This document shows, piece after piece, positions 17,959 to 29,990 of a DNA stretch of 64,000 nt (positions are counted from its first letter, which is position 1; each line of letters opens with the position of its first letter). Location of the stretch: the NCBI GenBank assembly GCA_022457155.1, contig JAJGOT010000170.1:1274501-1338500 (forward strand), in the 5' to 3' direction. Source of the stretch: Cladopsammia gracilis. Lineage: Eukaryota; Cnidaria; Anthozoa; Scleractinia; Dendrophylliidae. The position numbers and the translations under genes were made by a program. The notes beneath the pieces were generated by a model that was given only the letters and a program-made list of their open reading frames with translations, did not search any database and had not been told where the DNA came from.

Positions 17959-19550
17959 TTACTCACAGGCTTTGCACTTCCAATTAAACCGTGAAAACGT
18001 GAAAACTTTATCAGCTATTTGCTGACAGTCCTGGTGAAACCACATCTTGCACAGTGTGCATTCTGCCATTTGATGTTTGCTGGCATTGTAAGGCATACGG
18101 CAGTTGCAGTAAATAGGAATGGCCACTGTACGTGCCATATCCTTCCTTAATGTTTCTTCATAAGGAAACATATTCATGTGCCCACTCTGTAAGGATTCCC
18201 AAAGATGTGCCCTTACTGCTCGTCTGTTAAATTTGAGGGATGAGGGGTCGAGCTGGTAACAGAGTGCTGTAGCAAATGCTAGTGCAAAGACACCACAGTC
18301 TGTCCCATTGGATTGCTGTGCCACGGGTGGGATAGTGACTTCTATGTTATTATTATCTTCAACAAAAAGAAGGGCTGCAATCTGTTCCTTTGTGAAAGTG
18401 GATATTCCATTGAAGAGGCTGTCATACAACTTAATCTGGTTTGATTTCTTGCAACCAATGTTACTGACACACACCCAGTGAAATCCACCAGTGTGAAGCA
18501 CTTGTATGAATTCTTGCCTCATCACTGGAAACTGCGTTTTTGTTAATGGCAACATCTTCTGCATCCAACTTGAACCCAGGTCTTTTCATTTTATGGATGG
18601 AGTTTTCGTCCATCTTTGAACATTTGATAAATTGAACTTCAGAGTCATCTTCTTTAGGGAATGGTCTTTTTAATGTTCTTTTCTTCTTTGAAGATTTCAT
18701 TTTAGTTTTACTACACTTTTCATGAAGTCGTGCCACAAAATCTTTCAATTCGTCTTTGTTACCACCTGCCAAGTACTTCTCGGCCTGCTCATATGTAACA
18801 TCCAACTTATGACAACACAGGTAAATAAGTGCCTCTGGCAAAAGTACTTTCATAATGCAGCTCGTGGACATTTTTGGAAAATGCTTTGCAATAACATTTA
18901 GCATGGAAGAGGTTTGACTTTCTGTAAAATGGCCAAACTGGACATTAAACTTTAGGTCCTTCTTCGTCGCATGATTTGAGGAAGTACGACCACTGTATAT
19001 ATCATATCGCCAGTTTTTCTTAGTTCCGTTCACTATATCTCTCAAATGGCCCAGAATGAAATCATCGAAACTGGTAGCAATTTCTTCCTGTTTAATTGTC
19101 ACCACTCTTTCACCCAGATCAACTGGAAGGCCTTGCTGAGGTAGTACTGGAGCTGGAACTGCTGTAGGCAGAGCCTTGGCTGCTCCGCCCTGCTGGGATG
19201 GATTTGCAGGAGCTGAAGCGTTGCCTGCTCCGCCCTGCTGGGATGGATTTGCAGGAGCTGAAGCGTTGCCTGCTCCGCCCTGCTGGGATGGATTTGCAGG
19301 AGCTGAAGCGTTGGCTGCTCCGCCCTCCGGGGATGAATTTGCAGGAGGTGGAGCCTTGGCTGCTACGCCCTCAGTGGATGGATTTGCAGGAGCTGAAGCC
19401 TTGGCTGCTATGCCCCCTGGGGATGTATTTGCAGGAGCTGGAGCCTTGGCTGCTACGCCCCCCGGGGATAAATTTGTAGGAGCTGGAGCCTTGACTGCTA
19501 TGCCTTTCAGGGATGAATTGGTAGGAGCTGGAGCCTTGGCTGCTACACCC
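17959..19550 (-). pseudogene. Ulp1-like C48 protease and C-terminal PHD finger
   Basis: After the repeat linker (to about 19165) a basic/coiled region leads to the protease domain. The catalytic His is in GGFHWVCVS, Asp in KLYDSLFNG, Gln in PVAQQSNG and Cys in GTDCGVFALAF, so the papain-like Ulp1 triad is complete. The PHD finger follows with CNCRMPYN, CTLCKMWFHQDC and the final CKAC pair. Ulp1 enzymes remove SUMO-type modifiers; the PHD finger reads histone tails. A one-base frameshift near 18570 separates KRPG from the protease, and another at about 19550, an extra G in a GGGG run, separates it from the integrase. Either could be an assembly error; both together suggest decay. Confidence 0.75.
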
Positions 19551-19890
19551 CTTTAGCAATGAATTTGCAGGAGTTGGAGCCTTGGCTGCTACGCCCCCCG
19601 GGGATGAATTTGTAGGAGCTGGAGCCTTGACTGCCACGCCCTTCGGGGATGAATTGGTAGGAGCTGGAGCCTTGGCTGCTACACCCTTTGGCGATGAATT
19701 AGCAGGAGCTGGAGCCTTGGCTGCTACGCCCCCTGGGGATGAATTTGTAGGACCTGGAGCCTTGGCTGCTTCGCCCTTCGGGGATGAATTGGTAGGAGCT
19801 GGAGCCTTGGCTGCTATGCCCTCCAGGGACGAATTTGAAGTAGCTGGAGCCTTGGCTGCCTCGCCTCCGGGGGATGAATTTGATGGTGGC
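19165..19890. repeat. 45 bp coding minisatellite, about 16 units
   Basis: Each unit codes 15 residues of the type APAPTNSSPKGVAAK. It forms a flexible linker between the integrase tail and the protease. Units differ by a few bases; three adjacent units at 19190-19315 are almost identical. Confidence 0.9.
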
Positions 19891-20460
19891 GGAGCATACG
19901 TCTTTAGATCTTTGACATTCACTTTCCGTTGAACAATTTCTCTATTTCGTTTACGTAATGTACATGTCCCGTTTAGAGCGAAAACTTCTTCAACGGTGTA
20001 TGGGCCCAGCCACTGATCTTCCATTTTGTGCCCCGTTTTGGTTTTCTGCAGCATGTTGCGACGTAAAACAGCATCTCCTTTTTTAAAACTGCAGTTCACT
20101 TCCCCTTTCCTTTTTACATACTGTCTTTGCTGCTTCTCCTGGGCAACTTTAATATTTCCTTTCACTTTGGGAAAAAGAACACCTCTTGTCTTGGCCATCT
20201 TATCTACATGTCCCTGCAGCACATCCGCCGAGGATAATTCGTTCTCCAGCTTGTTAATGTCCTCTTTATCTTCAAAAGGCTGCACAAACTTTTCCACTTC
20301 GAAGGGTAATCGCGGCTGACGACCGAACATTAAAAAGAAAGGGCTGAACTTGGTTGTGCTGGAAATGTTTGTATTGATAGCAAACAAGGCACCGTCGATG
20401 TAGTCATCCCAGTTGTTCTCGTTTTCGTCCATGACTTTCCTGAGAATGCTAAACAAAAGC
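19551..20460 (-). CDS. Integrase C-terminal part with GPY/F module and repeat linker
   Basis: The exon probably starts just after a TTTAG or CTCAG acceptor near 20450-20470. It begins RKVMDENENNWDDYIDGALF, the end of the integrase fold after the catalytic Glu, and continues FSPFFLMFGRQPRLP. The QWLGPYTVEEVF segment is the GPY/F module, an SH3-like DNA/chromatin-binding region. The Ala/Pro repeats follow. In Ty3/gypsy and Ginger proteins the preceding 30-40 residues carry the third catalytic acid; that segment is not visible in this locus. Confidence 0.75.
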
Positions 20461-20543
20461 ATTATCATTTAATATGGTAATTGTTGGGTAGTCCAGCACT
20501 TGTTCAAACGATGTCTGTGACTTTGTCTCTGGCACAGAAATCT

Positions 20544-20895
20544 CTTCTGAATTTGTGGTCTGGGATGGTCCTAGTGCTAGGTCGATTCTAGGATGATCCT
20601 AAAAGGTTCATTTGGTTTACATGCAAAATGCGGCTTCCGGGATCAACTTTTTATTGGTTTTACATGAAAATTTCAGCATGATGGCCTAGTACCTTTGGGT
20701 TCGGCGTGGTTGCAAAGGAGGACGGCGGGGCGACCAAAAGCGAAGATAACCGTGGGCTCCCGAGGCCGTTTGCATGGAGTTAGGATGATCCTAACGGGCC
20801 AAATGCAACCCTTCGGATGTAAACTGAAACCAGAAAACATGTCGCGCTCGGATGATCCTAGTGCTAGGATCATCCTCTTTCCGTGTACATAACGC
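20544..20895. repeat. MITE-like element with GGATGATCCTAG palindromes
   Basis: GGATGATCCTAGTGCTAGGATCATCC-type motifs occur at both ends (in part at 20563-20600, fully at 20849-20876) and AGGATGATCCTAA occurs near 20776 and 20598. It lies in the intron exactly where the exon coding the integrase catalytic Glu would be expected, so it may have replaced or displaced it. Confidence 0.6.
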
Positions 20896-20928
20896 CTTAG
20901 AAACAGCATGGGCTTTACCATAAGGTAC

Positions 20929-21237
20929 CTGATTAACAAATTCTCGTCCCTGGTCTGAGATGATTTGCGCGGGAGCTCCATGTCGGCAGTATGTCTTGTA
21001 AAGCCCCTTTGCCACGCTTAGAGCACTCTTGTCAGGCAGAGGAATTGCCTCGACGTACTTGCTAAAGTAATCCGTTTGGGTCAGCAGATAACGATTTCCC
21101 TTGGCGGACGTCTTACTAGCATCAATTAAGTCAATGCCAACAAGATACCAAACTTTGGCAACCACCTTTACTGGATGAAGAACATCGTGACTTTTACTGT
21201 CACGAGTGTTCCGTTGGCACCGATCACAATGTTTAAT
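20929..21237 (-). CDS. Integrase exon: zinc-site cysteines and DD of the catalytic core
   Basis: A CAG acceptor precedes 21237 and the donor is CAG/GTACCT at 20929. The exon begins IKHCDRCQR, giving the CxxC half of the HHCC finger. It then codes the RNase H-fold core with the first Asp in YLVGIDLID and the second in IISDQGREFVNQ. It joins the upstream exon in phase 0. The third catalytic residue is not in this exon. Confidence 0.8.
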
Positions 21238-21511
21238 CTGAAAAATAAGGTGTATATGTTGTGGTGCAATTTTGTCCTTGGTGCAAATTTTATTGTTTTG
21301 GGGTATGGTAATGTAAGATAATGAGTTTTAAACAAATGAAAATAAATTTGCACCAAAGACAAAATTGCACCAAAACATATATATCTTATTTTCCACATGG
21401 CTCGGTTTCCTTTGTTCTCGCAGGGGATTATATCGAATATTCCCCGCCAATAATAAAGTGTCTGAAAAGCTGGTGGCGGCTTTTGATTGTAACAGGGGAG
21501 TGCGGGGCTGA

Positions 21512-21621
21512 GTTATTCCCCTCCAGTTATTCCCCTCTAGTTATTCCCCTCTAGTTATTCCCCTGCAGTTATTCCCCTCCAGTTATTCCCCTCCAGTTAT
21601 TCCCGTCGACTTATTCCCCTC
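21512..21621. repeat. 14 bp tandem repeat, about 8 units
   Basis: Units of AGTTATTCCCCTCC and one- or two-base variants, lying in the integrase gene intron. Confidence 0.9.
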
Positions 21622-22557
21622 ATAATAGAATAACATAAACGGGAAGACAAAATAGGGCATAGCAAGGAAACCACTCTAGCATCGGTCAATATTTTTTGTT
21701 TACATAAAAAGACAACTTCATCAATCTTATTCCTACGTAATTAACTTGCCGGTCGCGACCAAAAAGCGAAATGTTAATAACATTATTCGATGGTATCGTA
21801 CCTCGATTCAGGTTTCGGGTATTCAGTAATGTATATGACGCCTCGTTTTACGCTTGAACCTGAATTTGTTTCCGCCGGTTTCCCCTGGTAAACACACCGC
21901 AACCACTCCATTGTGCTTCGAAAGATGAAGGCGGGCAGTTGGGCCATGGCGAGACCACGAGTACTGTTCATACATTTTCTTCTCTCTTCTCTTTTCTTCT
22001 CTCGAAGCAACGTGCTCAATGCAAATTTGGCAAAAGCAAAACATGTTTACCGTCTCGCTTCGTAATGTGCCGTGATCCCAATGCGGCCTTGCGGAATCAT
22101 GCTTTTTTGCATTTGAATTGAACGGAATGTTATTCTTCGATAAATTTAATAGTTTCTTTGTTTTAGAAAACCTCACCAATGTGTAAAATAAGCATTTTAT
22201 CGGCCTTTCACTCGGGGACATCAGAATTATTCACCTCTGGTTCTGAATAAATCTGATATCCCCTCGTTTCAGGCCGATAACCCTTACAAACATAACAAAG
22301 AGGATATTCAACACTGAGAAGTCGGTTGTTTTTTAATAATGAAGCGTCCTAAGGGATGGACCATTTTATCTTTGTAGGTTAGGGGGGGTGGGGGGGGGGG
22401 GCAATTTTTCTGAGCATGAATTTTTTTTCCCGTCTTGAGGTTGTGCAAGAATTTTTTTCGGGATTTTTCGATACTTTTTTTTCTTTGGCTCGCTGTGCAT
22501 TTTTTCTTTACTTTTGCTGTGCAGGAATTTTTTTTTGGTAATTGCCCACCCAACCCA

Positions 22558-22588
<31 letters not shown>

Positions 22589-23202
22589 TAAAATGGTTCG
22601 TCCCTAAGTAAGCGGGAGTCCGTAATATGCTTTGTTTCGAAGCCTTTTAATCTGAAAATGGATGTTTATTCTTCGCTTTAAAATGAGGACATTTTCATGT
22701 CAAGGTTTTTAAAATGGGCGGCGAGAGTTTCAAGAGCGCGCCGTACAGTCTTTAACCAAACATTTTAACATTGAAACCGTTATGCACTTATTTTCCGTTT
22801 TCCCGGGACATCCCCGGGGATTTGTTTTTAAAGGCGAACCTGCGGTATAAAAGGGCAAAGCCCCACGCCGAATCTAATGCAAATGAGCAAGAACAATAGA
22901 TTTGTTCATTTGCATGAGTTGGACAGTCCAGCCGCCTTTTGTATCGCGGGTTTGGCTTTAAGTCCAAACAAATCCCCACTAAAGCCGTGGGTACGGGACT
23001 TAATGGTGAATAAAAAAATCCATTCCCCAGGGAGGAAAACTACTCATAAAAACTGAGCGTGCTCACAAATTCCTTTCGAAGTGAACAGAAGACAGGTGAC
23101 CGAATTCGAGCAAATCCCCCGGTTACTTCTCCGATGATAAGTGCATAAGCAGCATGTCTGGCATGTCACGCAATACAATCGCGTGTTCAAAATAAAACTC
23201 AC
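21622..23202. other. Intron of the integrase gene, repeat-filled
   Basis: No exon is supported. It holds a G run near 22383-22400 and a 20-base C run at 22558-22579, flanked by T/G-rich AGGAATTTTTTTT-like repeats. A semi-palindromic block at 22790-22985 (CATCCCCGGGGATTTGTTT with a matching AAACAAATCCCC) contains ATGCAAATGAGCAAGAACAATA, 22 bases apart from small changes shared with the hairpin at 34.8 kb. Confidence 0.5.
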
Positions 23203-23508
23203 CATTTCAACCGTGTCCTTGTAGTATTCAGGCCAGTAGTACCTGTCTTTAATCTTCTGTATGGTATTATCGCGACCAGCATGGCCAGCAAAACTTGAAG
23301 AATGACACTCTTGGAAGATGCGCATCTTCTCCTCCTCTTTAATAACCATGCGCTTGAAAGCTGCCCCATCTTGACGTTTGTCGAGGTAAAATAACCGGCT
23401 TGAGTCCTCATCGAAAGCGAATTTCCTGGCATATCTCCGCAAGACGTACTTCTCTTGCTTGCTTGCACCAGCAGGATATTCTTTTTCTCGCAAAGCAAGC
23501 TAAATTTT
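23203..23508 (-). CDS. Integrase HHCC zinc-binding exon
   Basis: The donor is GTGAGT directly after 23203. The exon reads a basic N-terminal part (YVLRRYARKFAFDED) and the zinc-binding segment with its two His in CHSSSFAGHAGRD, ending RYYWPEYYKDTVEM. The two Cys are in the next exon. No ATG is present, so at least one more upstream exon is expected; an ATTTAG acceptor-like site lies near 23508. Confidence 0.78.
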
Positions 23509-23744
23509 CATATTTTGTAGCATCCATTCGTAATGACCGACAAAGCCGACAAAATTCCCACGAAAATTGACCTTGGATGTGATCGCAAGTGTTGCTGGGG
23601 CGCAAATCTTAAGTGGGCGAGGGAGGGAAGGGAGAGCAAATTCAAAAATATTATTGGAGAATCTACAATTCGCTCAAGGTGTACTCTGAATGCAACGTCT
23701 TCTTAGGAAGCGAACTTAGACAATATCAGTGTTGTCGGAGGGAG

Positions 23745-24600
23745 GAAACACACATCACTAAAAGGACTCGGCGCAGTGATATGTGTTTCCCTTGATCCGG
23801 CCATCATCAGGAGATTTGTCTTTAATGCCACTGATCCACTAAAAAATACCCTCCAAAATACTGGTATGGCCTATCTTTTATACGTTTTACTATATGTAAA
23901 AAATCAAACAAGAATAAATCGGTCAACCTAGACATGACCAGACAATCGTAGCAAGGGGGGAAACACATATCACTAAAAGGACTCAGGCAGTGATATGTGT
24001 TTCCCTTGATCAGGAGATTCTTTTCAATGGCATACACTAAAATGTACCCTCCAAAATAATGGTATGCCTATCCTTTATACGTTTTACCATATATAAAAAT
24101 CAAACACGAATAAATCGGTAAACCTAGACATGACTAGACAATCATAGCGAGGGGTCAAGAGGGGGGAAACACATATCACTAAAAGGCCTCAGCGCAGTGA
24201 TATGTTAGTGTTTCCCTTGATCCATCATCGGGAGATTTGTTTTAATGCCATCCACTACTGAAAATATACCCTCCAAAATACTGGTATGCCTATCCTTTAT
24301 ACGTTTTACTATATGTAAAAGAATCAAGCACGAATATATAAACATGACTAGACAATCATAGCGAGCCGGGGGGAAACACATATCACTAAAAGGACTCGGT
24401 GTTTCCCTTGTTCAGGAGATTCGTTTTAATGCCACTGAACAACTGAAAAATACCCTCCAAAATAATGGTATGCCTATCTTTTATACGTTTTACTATATAT
24501 AACAAATAAAACACGAAAAAATCGGTCAACACTAGACATGATTAGACTGTTATATGTGTTTCCCTTGATTCAGGATATTCCACGGATATTCCATGAAACT
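23745..24600. repeat. Minisatellite, about four 207 bp units
   Basis: Units start with AAACACATATCACTAAAAGG at about 23748, 23960, 24167 and 24374. Each contains GTGATATGTGTTTCCCTTG, ACCCTCCAAAATA, TGGTATG, CTTTTATACGTTTTAC and AACCTAGACATGA segments. The fourth unit is internally shortened. Each unit contains the CATATCAC hairpin shared with 11.6 and 25.3 kb. Confidence 0.88.
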
Positions 24601-24618
24601 ACGACGAAATTTCCATTA

Positions 24619-24781
24619 GGGCCTGATCGCACTACAGTCAAAAACAAAAATTAGCCCGTGCAAAATGACATAAAAACAAAAACATTCCACAAAAAGCGTG
24701 TCCCACCGGAGCGGTTTCTTTTGTTTTCCTCGACTTTTGCACGGGCGGAGTTTTGTTTTTGACTGTAGTGCTACCAGGCCC
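24619..24781. mobile_element. 163 bp MITE with TTA target duplication
   Basis: TTA at 24616-24618 and 24782-24784 flanks inverted ends GGGCCTG...CAGGCCC, with longer arm pairing CACTACAGTC/GACTGTAGTG. A 3-base TTA duplication is typical of Harbinger-type elements, so it is probably a Harbinger-driven MITE. Confidence 0.75.
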
Positions 24782-24784
24782 TTA

Positions 24785-25261
24785 CTTGTGCGAAAAAAGT
24801 AATTATACGCATTGTCCCGTGCACTTGACGCCGCACATTCTGGAGATATGAGCCACGGAAATGAACTGACATGAACCCTGGAAATGCTCTTCACTGAAGT
24901 ATTAAATACTCTCAATTACCGTTGATTCAAACAAACATGATCAGCTGTCATTGCTGGTCAAGACACAAACTTAACAATATATATGTATACAATATATAAG
25001 GATAACAGTATACTGATTATTCAAGTGATCTTTGCATCCATTGACCGTGACAAGATTTACCGTGGAAATTTATCGCCTATAATAACTAACTTCCTCGGAA
25101 ATTCGTACCAAGCTTCCAAGAGTAAATGGTGTTTCCCTTAGCGCGAAGGCGAATTAGAGAGTCCATTTAACCAAAAATAACTTAATTCGCCAATGTCGGC
25201 ATTTTATTTAATTGTTTAGAATTTGTCTTCGCGGTAAAAAGCATAATTTGTGCGGGGATTT
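24785..25261. other. No gene seen
   Basis: AT-rich spacer with short TATA runs; no supported coding sequence. Confidence 0.45.
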
Positions 25262-25390
25262 GGACTTTGTAGGGGAGGGGGGGGGGAGGGGAAACACATA
25301 TCACTGGCCGCCATCTTTGAGGGGAAACACATATCACTAGTGATATGTGTTCGGGGGCACACATATCACGGGGAAACACATATCACTGTG
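25262..25390. repeat. GGGAAACACATATCACT repeat cluster
   Basis: Four copies of AAACACATATCAC behind a G-rich run. It is the inverted counterpart of 11628-11705 over about 70 bases. Confidence 0.8.
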
Positions 25391-26120
25391 ACAGCGCTCC
25401 TTCCCTCTTTCTCAGTCCGCGCTCGGCTCGCTTCGCTTGCCGATTTTAACCTAACCCAATTCCCCAAAAAGAAAGCCTGTTCACAGGCTAACTAATGAGC
25501 CATGGCTCGTGATCCTTATAAAGGATTTTTCTTTTTTTAAAGTCTTTACATATTTGTCGTATTAGTGGTTGGTTTTGTATAAGGTGCCATTAAGACGCCT
25601 GAAGCAGGTTAGCCTGGTTTGAAGCGAAGAACTTGGACGCGGAAGTATAAATTCAAATCGCAGCTTTCAAGTGTGGAACAATCAGAAACAAGACCGTGAC
25701 CGACTGTATAGAGACCTATAGAGGGACAGGTTGGATAATGTTTTCCAGTCATGGGTAGGGTGTCTGAAAACCTCTTCGATTAAAGGAAAGGAACCGAATT
25801 AAGCGAGCTCAAACGTGACACTACTATCTGGAGAACATTATTCAGTATTGTGAAATCAAGTCTGAAATTTTTCGATTAATACCTGTACATACGTGAGCGA
25901 TTTGACAATTTAAGATTTAGTGGTCCATGCTAGACACCCAATATGTTACTGAAAGCAACCGCGGGTAAAAGCGAAACCTTCAAGCTCAATCGAATTGTTT
26001 GTTTTGAACGCAGAGCGATGAAAAGCAACAAGTCGTTTGCATCCTGATCTACTTTCACACTGTCAGCTATTCTAAACAGATGAGCGATTGGTGGTTATCT
26101 TATTAAAAAAATAAACACTC
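25391..26120. other. No gene supported; partial signal-exon block
   Basis: The stretch at 25610-25670 resembles the 5' flank of the signal-peptide exon blocks (TTTGAAGCGAAGAACTTGG, GCGGAAGTATAAATTCAAATC). Otherwise nothing is recognised. Confidence 0.45.
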
Positions 26121-26129
26121 AATATTTTA

Positions 26130-26440
26130 TTATGCATTAAAATGCGTGTTGTTCGGGAAATGGTTTGTACAAATATTCACCCATGTTTATTCTACCGGTG
26201 ACTATTTTCTTGAACTGAATTTTTGATGCGTGAACCCCATACAGACCTCCGTGCAAAGAAAAAATATGATAACCTTGTGAGGCGAGGACTACCAATCACG
26301 ATAATTGATCCACAAAACATGTTTTCCACAAGGATTGCTTTGAAGCAAAGCACTTGAAGGCGGAAGCACGAGTTCAAATCACAGTATCGCAAAGAACTGC
26401 GTGAAAACGGAATATGATCTCATGACAATTGATAATAATT
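26130..26440 (-). pseudogene. Signal-peptide exon block, copy D (8-base deletion)
   Basis: It matches copies A-C over exon and flanks (GTACAAATATTCAC, CCATACAGAC, CCACAAAACATG, GGATTGCTTTGAAGC). From ATG 26320 it reads MFCGSIIVI, then an 8-base deletion shifts the frame and destroys the hydrophobic run. It lies 15 kb from the other three. Confidence 0.55.
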
Positions 26441-29400
26441 AAGAGTGAATGTCACTAAAAATCAAAGATGATCATCAAAATCGCAGACACGGCTCAAAGT
26501 TCGATTTCCTTGATACTTTTTATATTGATACAATATTGTATCGTAGTAAACAAAACGGGGTTAGTTTGTTCTAATATTCGCTTGTTCAATAGTAATTAAA
26601 TAAAAACCGTTGTGAATTGGGTCCGGATCGATTCAAATTTGCTTGTACGAAGGAACGAAATTTCGTATTGTTTATGGCGGTCTCGCTTAAGTAAAAAATA
26701 GACAGTAAATCTTTTATTACTTGGGCGTAGCGACCAAGTATTAAAATGCAGTTTGGTCAGACACAAATGTGCAGTATTGCGCAACTCTGGGAATGGCGGG
26801 ATTGTTCAAACCTTCACCGCGGTTTAATACGCGCCCGAGGCGTTTTTCGTTTTATTTGGTGGGATTCATTTAGTATCAAGTGGAAACGTGGGCAAGGATG
26901 TATAAAATAATTAGTTTATGTAAGTATCTTTTCATCTTTCCGGCTCAAAATAACGAGCTTCTTTTCGATCGTTGAAAACTGATCAAAACGCTTCGTGCCT
27001 GAGCAAAATTGTGTTGGCAAATGCAGCGGTTCATAGTTTTCAAACGCTTAGAACTTTTTTTAGTAAACTTTCAAAACATTTAGTGAGTTGACAGTGTATT
27101 GTTAATATATGAAACTTTTAATAAACAGTGAAAATTGAAGTACTTTGGTTAACTTTTGCAAATTTCTCTCGTTTGACCGCGGTGGAGTACACCTGTTGTT
27201 TGTTGATGCGAGGCGAACGTCACAAAGTGCGAGTTGTGTTTTCTCTGTTGCATCTAACAGTTTCATATTCAATATGCGTAAGGAAATTACTCAAGAAGAC
27301 ACTGCGAAAGTATTTGACACTCGCGATTGAATTCTACGATGGCAACCCGCTAAAACAAGATAATTAAGACGAATACATACATAGCGCTTATATAATAAGA
27401 AGTGAACAGTGGACAGCGAAGGAAGAAATATAAGCGTAGTAGGAATCCCAATTAAATTCACTTCTTTCGGTTGTTTGCCTTTCATTAATTTTCGTTAAGT
27501 TGAAGGAACACAACAGCCAACTGAAACTTTGGGTGCAAAAATTCACCGCCGAGAGAAGATGTAAACAATGCACGCGGTGTCTTGCGAGACGTTTCTTGCC
27601 AGTTTTGCTTCCGCTAGTGAATGTTTCTCGGGCGAAAATAACCTTAAAGCGATCACTTTTTCATTTAAATTTCTTTTCTGTGTTTCGGATACAGAGGAAT
27701 AAAAACTGGATATATTTTCGTGTGTCTGATTGCGAAATGTTTTATGAAACAGCTGCGTTATGCGTTACTGGACTTTCACATTATGCAAATTGCAACATTT
27801 TTACCTCAACTGAAAAAACATATTTCAAAGGGCTAAATTTGTTTCTCTCGTCCTAAATTATCACTTCTGTCGTTAACTTTGATTAAATTTATAAGTTTCA
27901 TTCAAACTTTATTATAATAACGGCGGGAATACTTCCAGCAAAACTTTCAATTGGAAAAGTTGTTTTGACATCGGTCCGGACCAGGCAATTACATCATGGC
28001 TTCGAACATTTGCATTCACTTCAAAAGTGTCGGAAACACAGACCAGCTAGTTACAAGATTTACCTAAAACCAATAACAAGCCGATCGGGAAACTCTGACA
28101 TACGGCCTTTTTTTTCAAGGGTAAGTACAAAGTAGGTATCGATTTGTATTTTTCAGTATGTACTCGTCTTTTGACACAGTGGACACGCTACTTTAATAAT
28201 TTGCGTGCGATCTCGCACGCTAAGTGTACTGTGTCTTCTTGTTTTAGACGGTTAACGCGCTTCTTTGTTAGACTGCTCACACTATCCGAATACTCCCTAT
28301 CATCAAACCGTGAAATAACGTGCATGCAGATTCCCAAGACAATTATCAGTCCAATATGCCTAATACAACGACGCCCAAGTATACGCTCCCACAGCGTCTT
28401 GTTGACATTATGTTATGGTTTAGTCATTAGCAAATGTAACAAAGTGAAAAAAGGAATTTATTTTCGTTTTACAGACAAGTAGTGAGCCTTTATTCGAAGC
28501 CACTTTGAAGCTTTTTTTGAATAGCTCTGAGGTGGCCTAAAATACATGCCATAAAACCCTGTCGGTACGTCAAAATAAATCCCCAGACTTTACTGTGGAT
28601 ACAGTTAAAGGATGGCTAATGTTAGTTTCGCTTTCATTTCCTTGGGATCTCTATTAGTTTTGCGCTGCGCCCTCCTTGAAGTTTCCTAATTTGACATATT
28701 TTCCGACGGCCGCCATATTGAAACTGTAACGCAAAGCATCCAAACAAAATATACACAGCGGTTAAAAAATCATAAAAAATGACTTGAAATCATAAATCCA
28801 AGTATGGTGCAGCTTTATAGAACGTTGTTTGTATCTTACGTTTAACATAACATAAATCGGAGCAAAGTAGTTTACACAACCCGGTGAACCGATGTTAAAG
28901 TGCTGCTTACACCGACCTTTAGAATTTCGCCGGCCGTGACTGAAACATCAACTACGTTCTGTTGAAACCGCCAGAACAGATTTCCTCTCTGCCAGTTCAA
29001 ATCTTTTTGTTTCGCATTCTGGATCATATTATTTATGAAATCTTGTTTGAGGACTACATTCACTGATCACACAATAAGAATGAGTAATCAGCCTATATGC
29101 ACTGTCAGGCATCTGTGTAAATATTCCAGCGGTCACGTTCCTACAAAAATGTCAAAGTTCAATCTCATTGATTACGACTCAAACAAAAAGACAATATAAA
29201 TTCAATTTGTACCAAAAATTCGAATTGATATTTTTTTTAAACGTGTCTGTAATGGTTACCTCCTTTGAAACTTAGATATCTTGCTTCAAATCTGGCTTGC
29301 GTGACACTGTAGCTTTAGCAATGCCTACATTCCCTACTTGATTCAATGCGAAAGATAGTAGTAAGTCCCTTGTAAATTTAGAACAATCAAAGAAACAAAA

Positions 29401-29990
29401 AAAGTCTTGTAAAAGGGAAGTTGACATGAAAATGGTGAATAAAAGCACTTAATTGGGTTGCGTTCAACGAGGAGTTGTTATCTCTTTTACAATTGAATTA
29501 TGCACTGAAATGGAAAACATTTTGAGCTGTCAATTTTCTTTCATGTTTCCGGTATCAATTTGTTCAATTCGCTGCCTCAGCAAAACAGACAGTTTATGGA
29601 TTCGAATTCGAAGAATACGAACGTCTTACCAAATTAAGGAATGATCTTGGTCTCTTTTGGTAGGTGGAGAATGTGGACCGGGTTCAAGATAAAAGACTCA
29701 GTCGTGTGAGATTGTGCCTCTTGCATCATGTAGCAAGAGGCTTGTTCTCTTGGCAAGAATATATCAAGCCACAAAAAGTTGCTAAAGTTTAGTTGCTGCG
29801 AAACCGAAGTTGAACTTATTTTAGCGCGAAGTGCCTGTATCCAAACGCCAGCAAACATCCAGGAAATAGCCATCTGTGCTCATCTGTCCTTTACTGAATG
29901 CGCAAGTTTGGGCATTGGCTGGCGGAGGTCTATTAGCCTTTAATAATATTAAAATGTCTTTATTCTTGGACCAGATTCCAGAATTCCGGA
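26441..29990. other. 3.5 kb without a recognisable gene
   Basis: Several frames of 60-118 codons (for example 27500-27856 and 28144-28482, plus) have no family motif, no clear splice context and atypical composition, so I do not call them. The region around 28845-28875 repeats a segment near 9523. It may hold introns or UTRs of a host gene that I cannot resolve. Confidence 0.4.

Larger units (their letters stand above)
17959..23508 (-). mobile_element. Integrase-Ulp1-PHD gene (Ginger-like transposon or derived gene)
   Basis: Minus-strand pieces in order encode an HHCC zinc-binding domain, a retroviral-type integrase core, a GPY/F-type integrase tail, a long Ala/Pro/Ser repeat linker, an Ulp1-type cysteine protease and a PHD finger. 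Introns are real: the first two exons join in phase at canonical GTGAGT and CAG sites. This architecture fits Ginger transposons, which are integrase-based DNA transposons, or coral genes annotated as KRBA2-like. It is damaged: two frameshifts and a missing segment around the catalytic Glu. No terminal repeats were located. Confidence 0.72.

Noticed and set aside
19176..19932. Long plus-strand frames across the 45 bp repeat
   Set aside because: They are the antisense of the coding minisatellite, which stays open in several frames because of its composition.
23745..24600. Repeated units considered as a CRISPR-like array
   Set aside because: Units are 207 bp tandem copies without unique spacers, in a eukaryotic genome.
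27500..28482. Two plus-strand frames of 118 and 112 codons
   Set aside because: No motif, no splice support and no ATG context worth noting; chance frames in AT-rich DNA.
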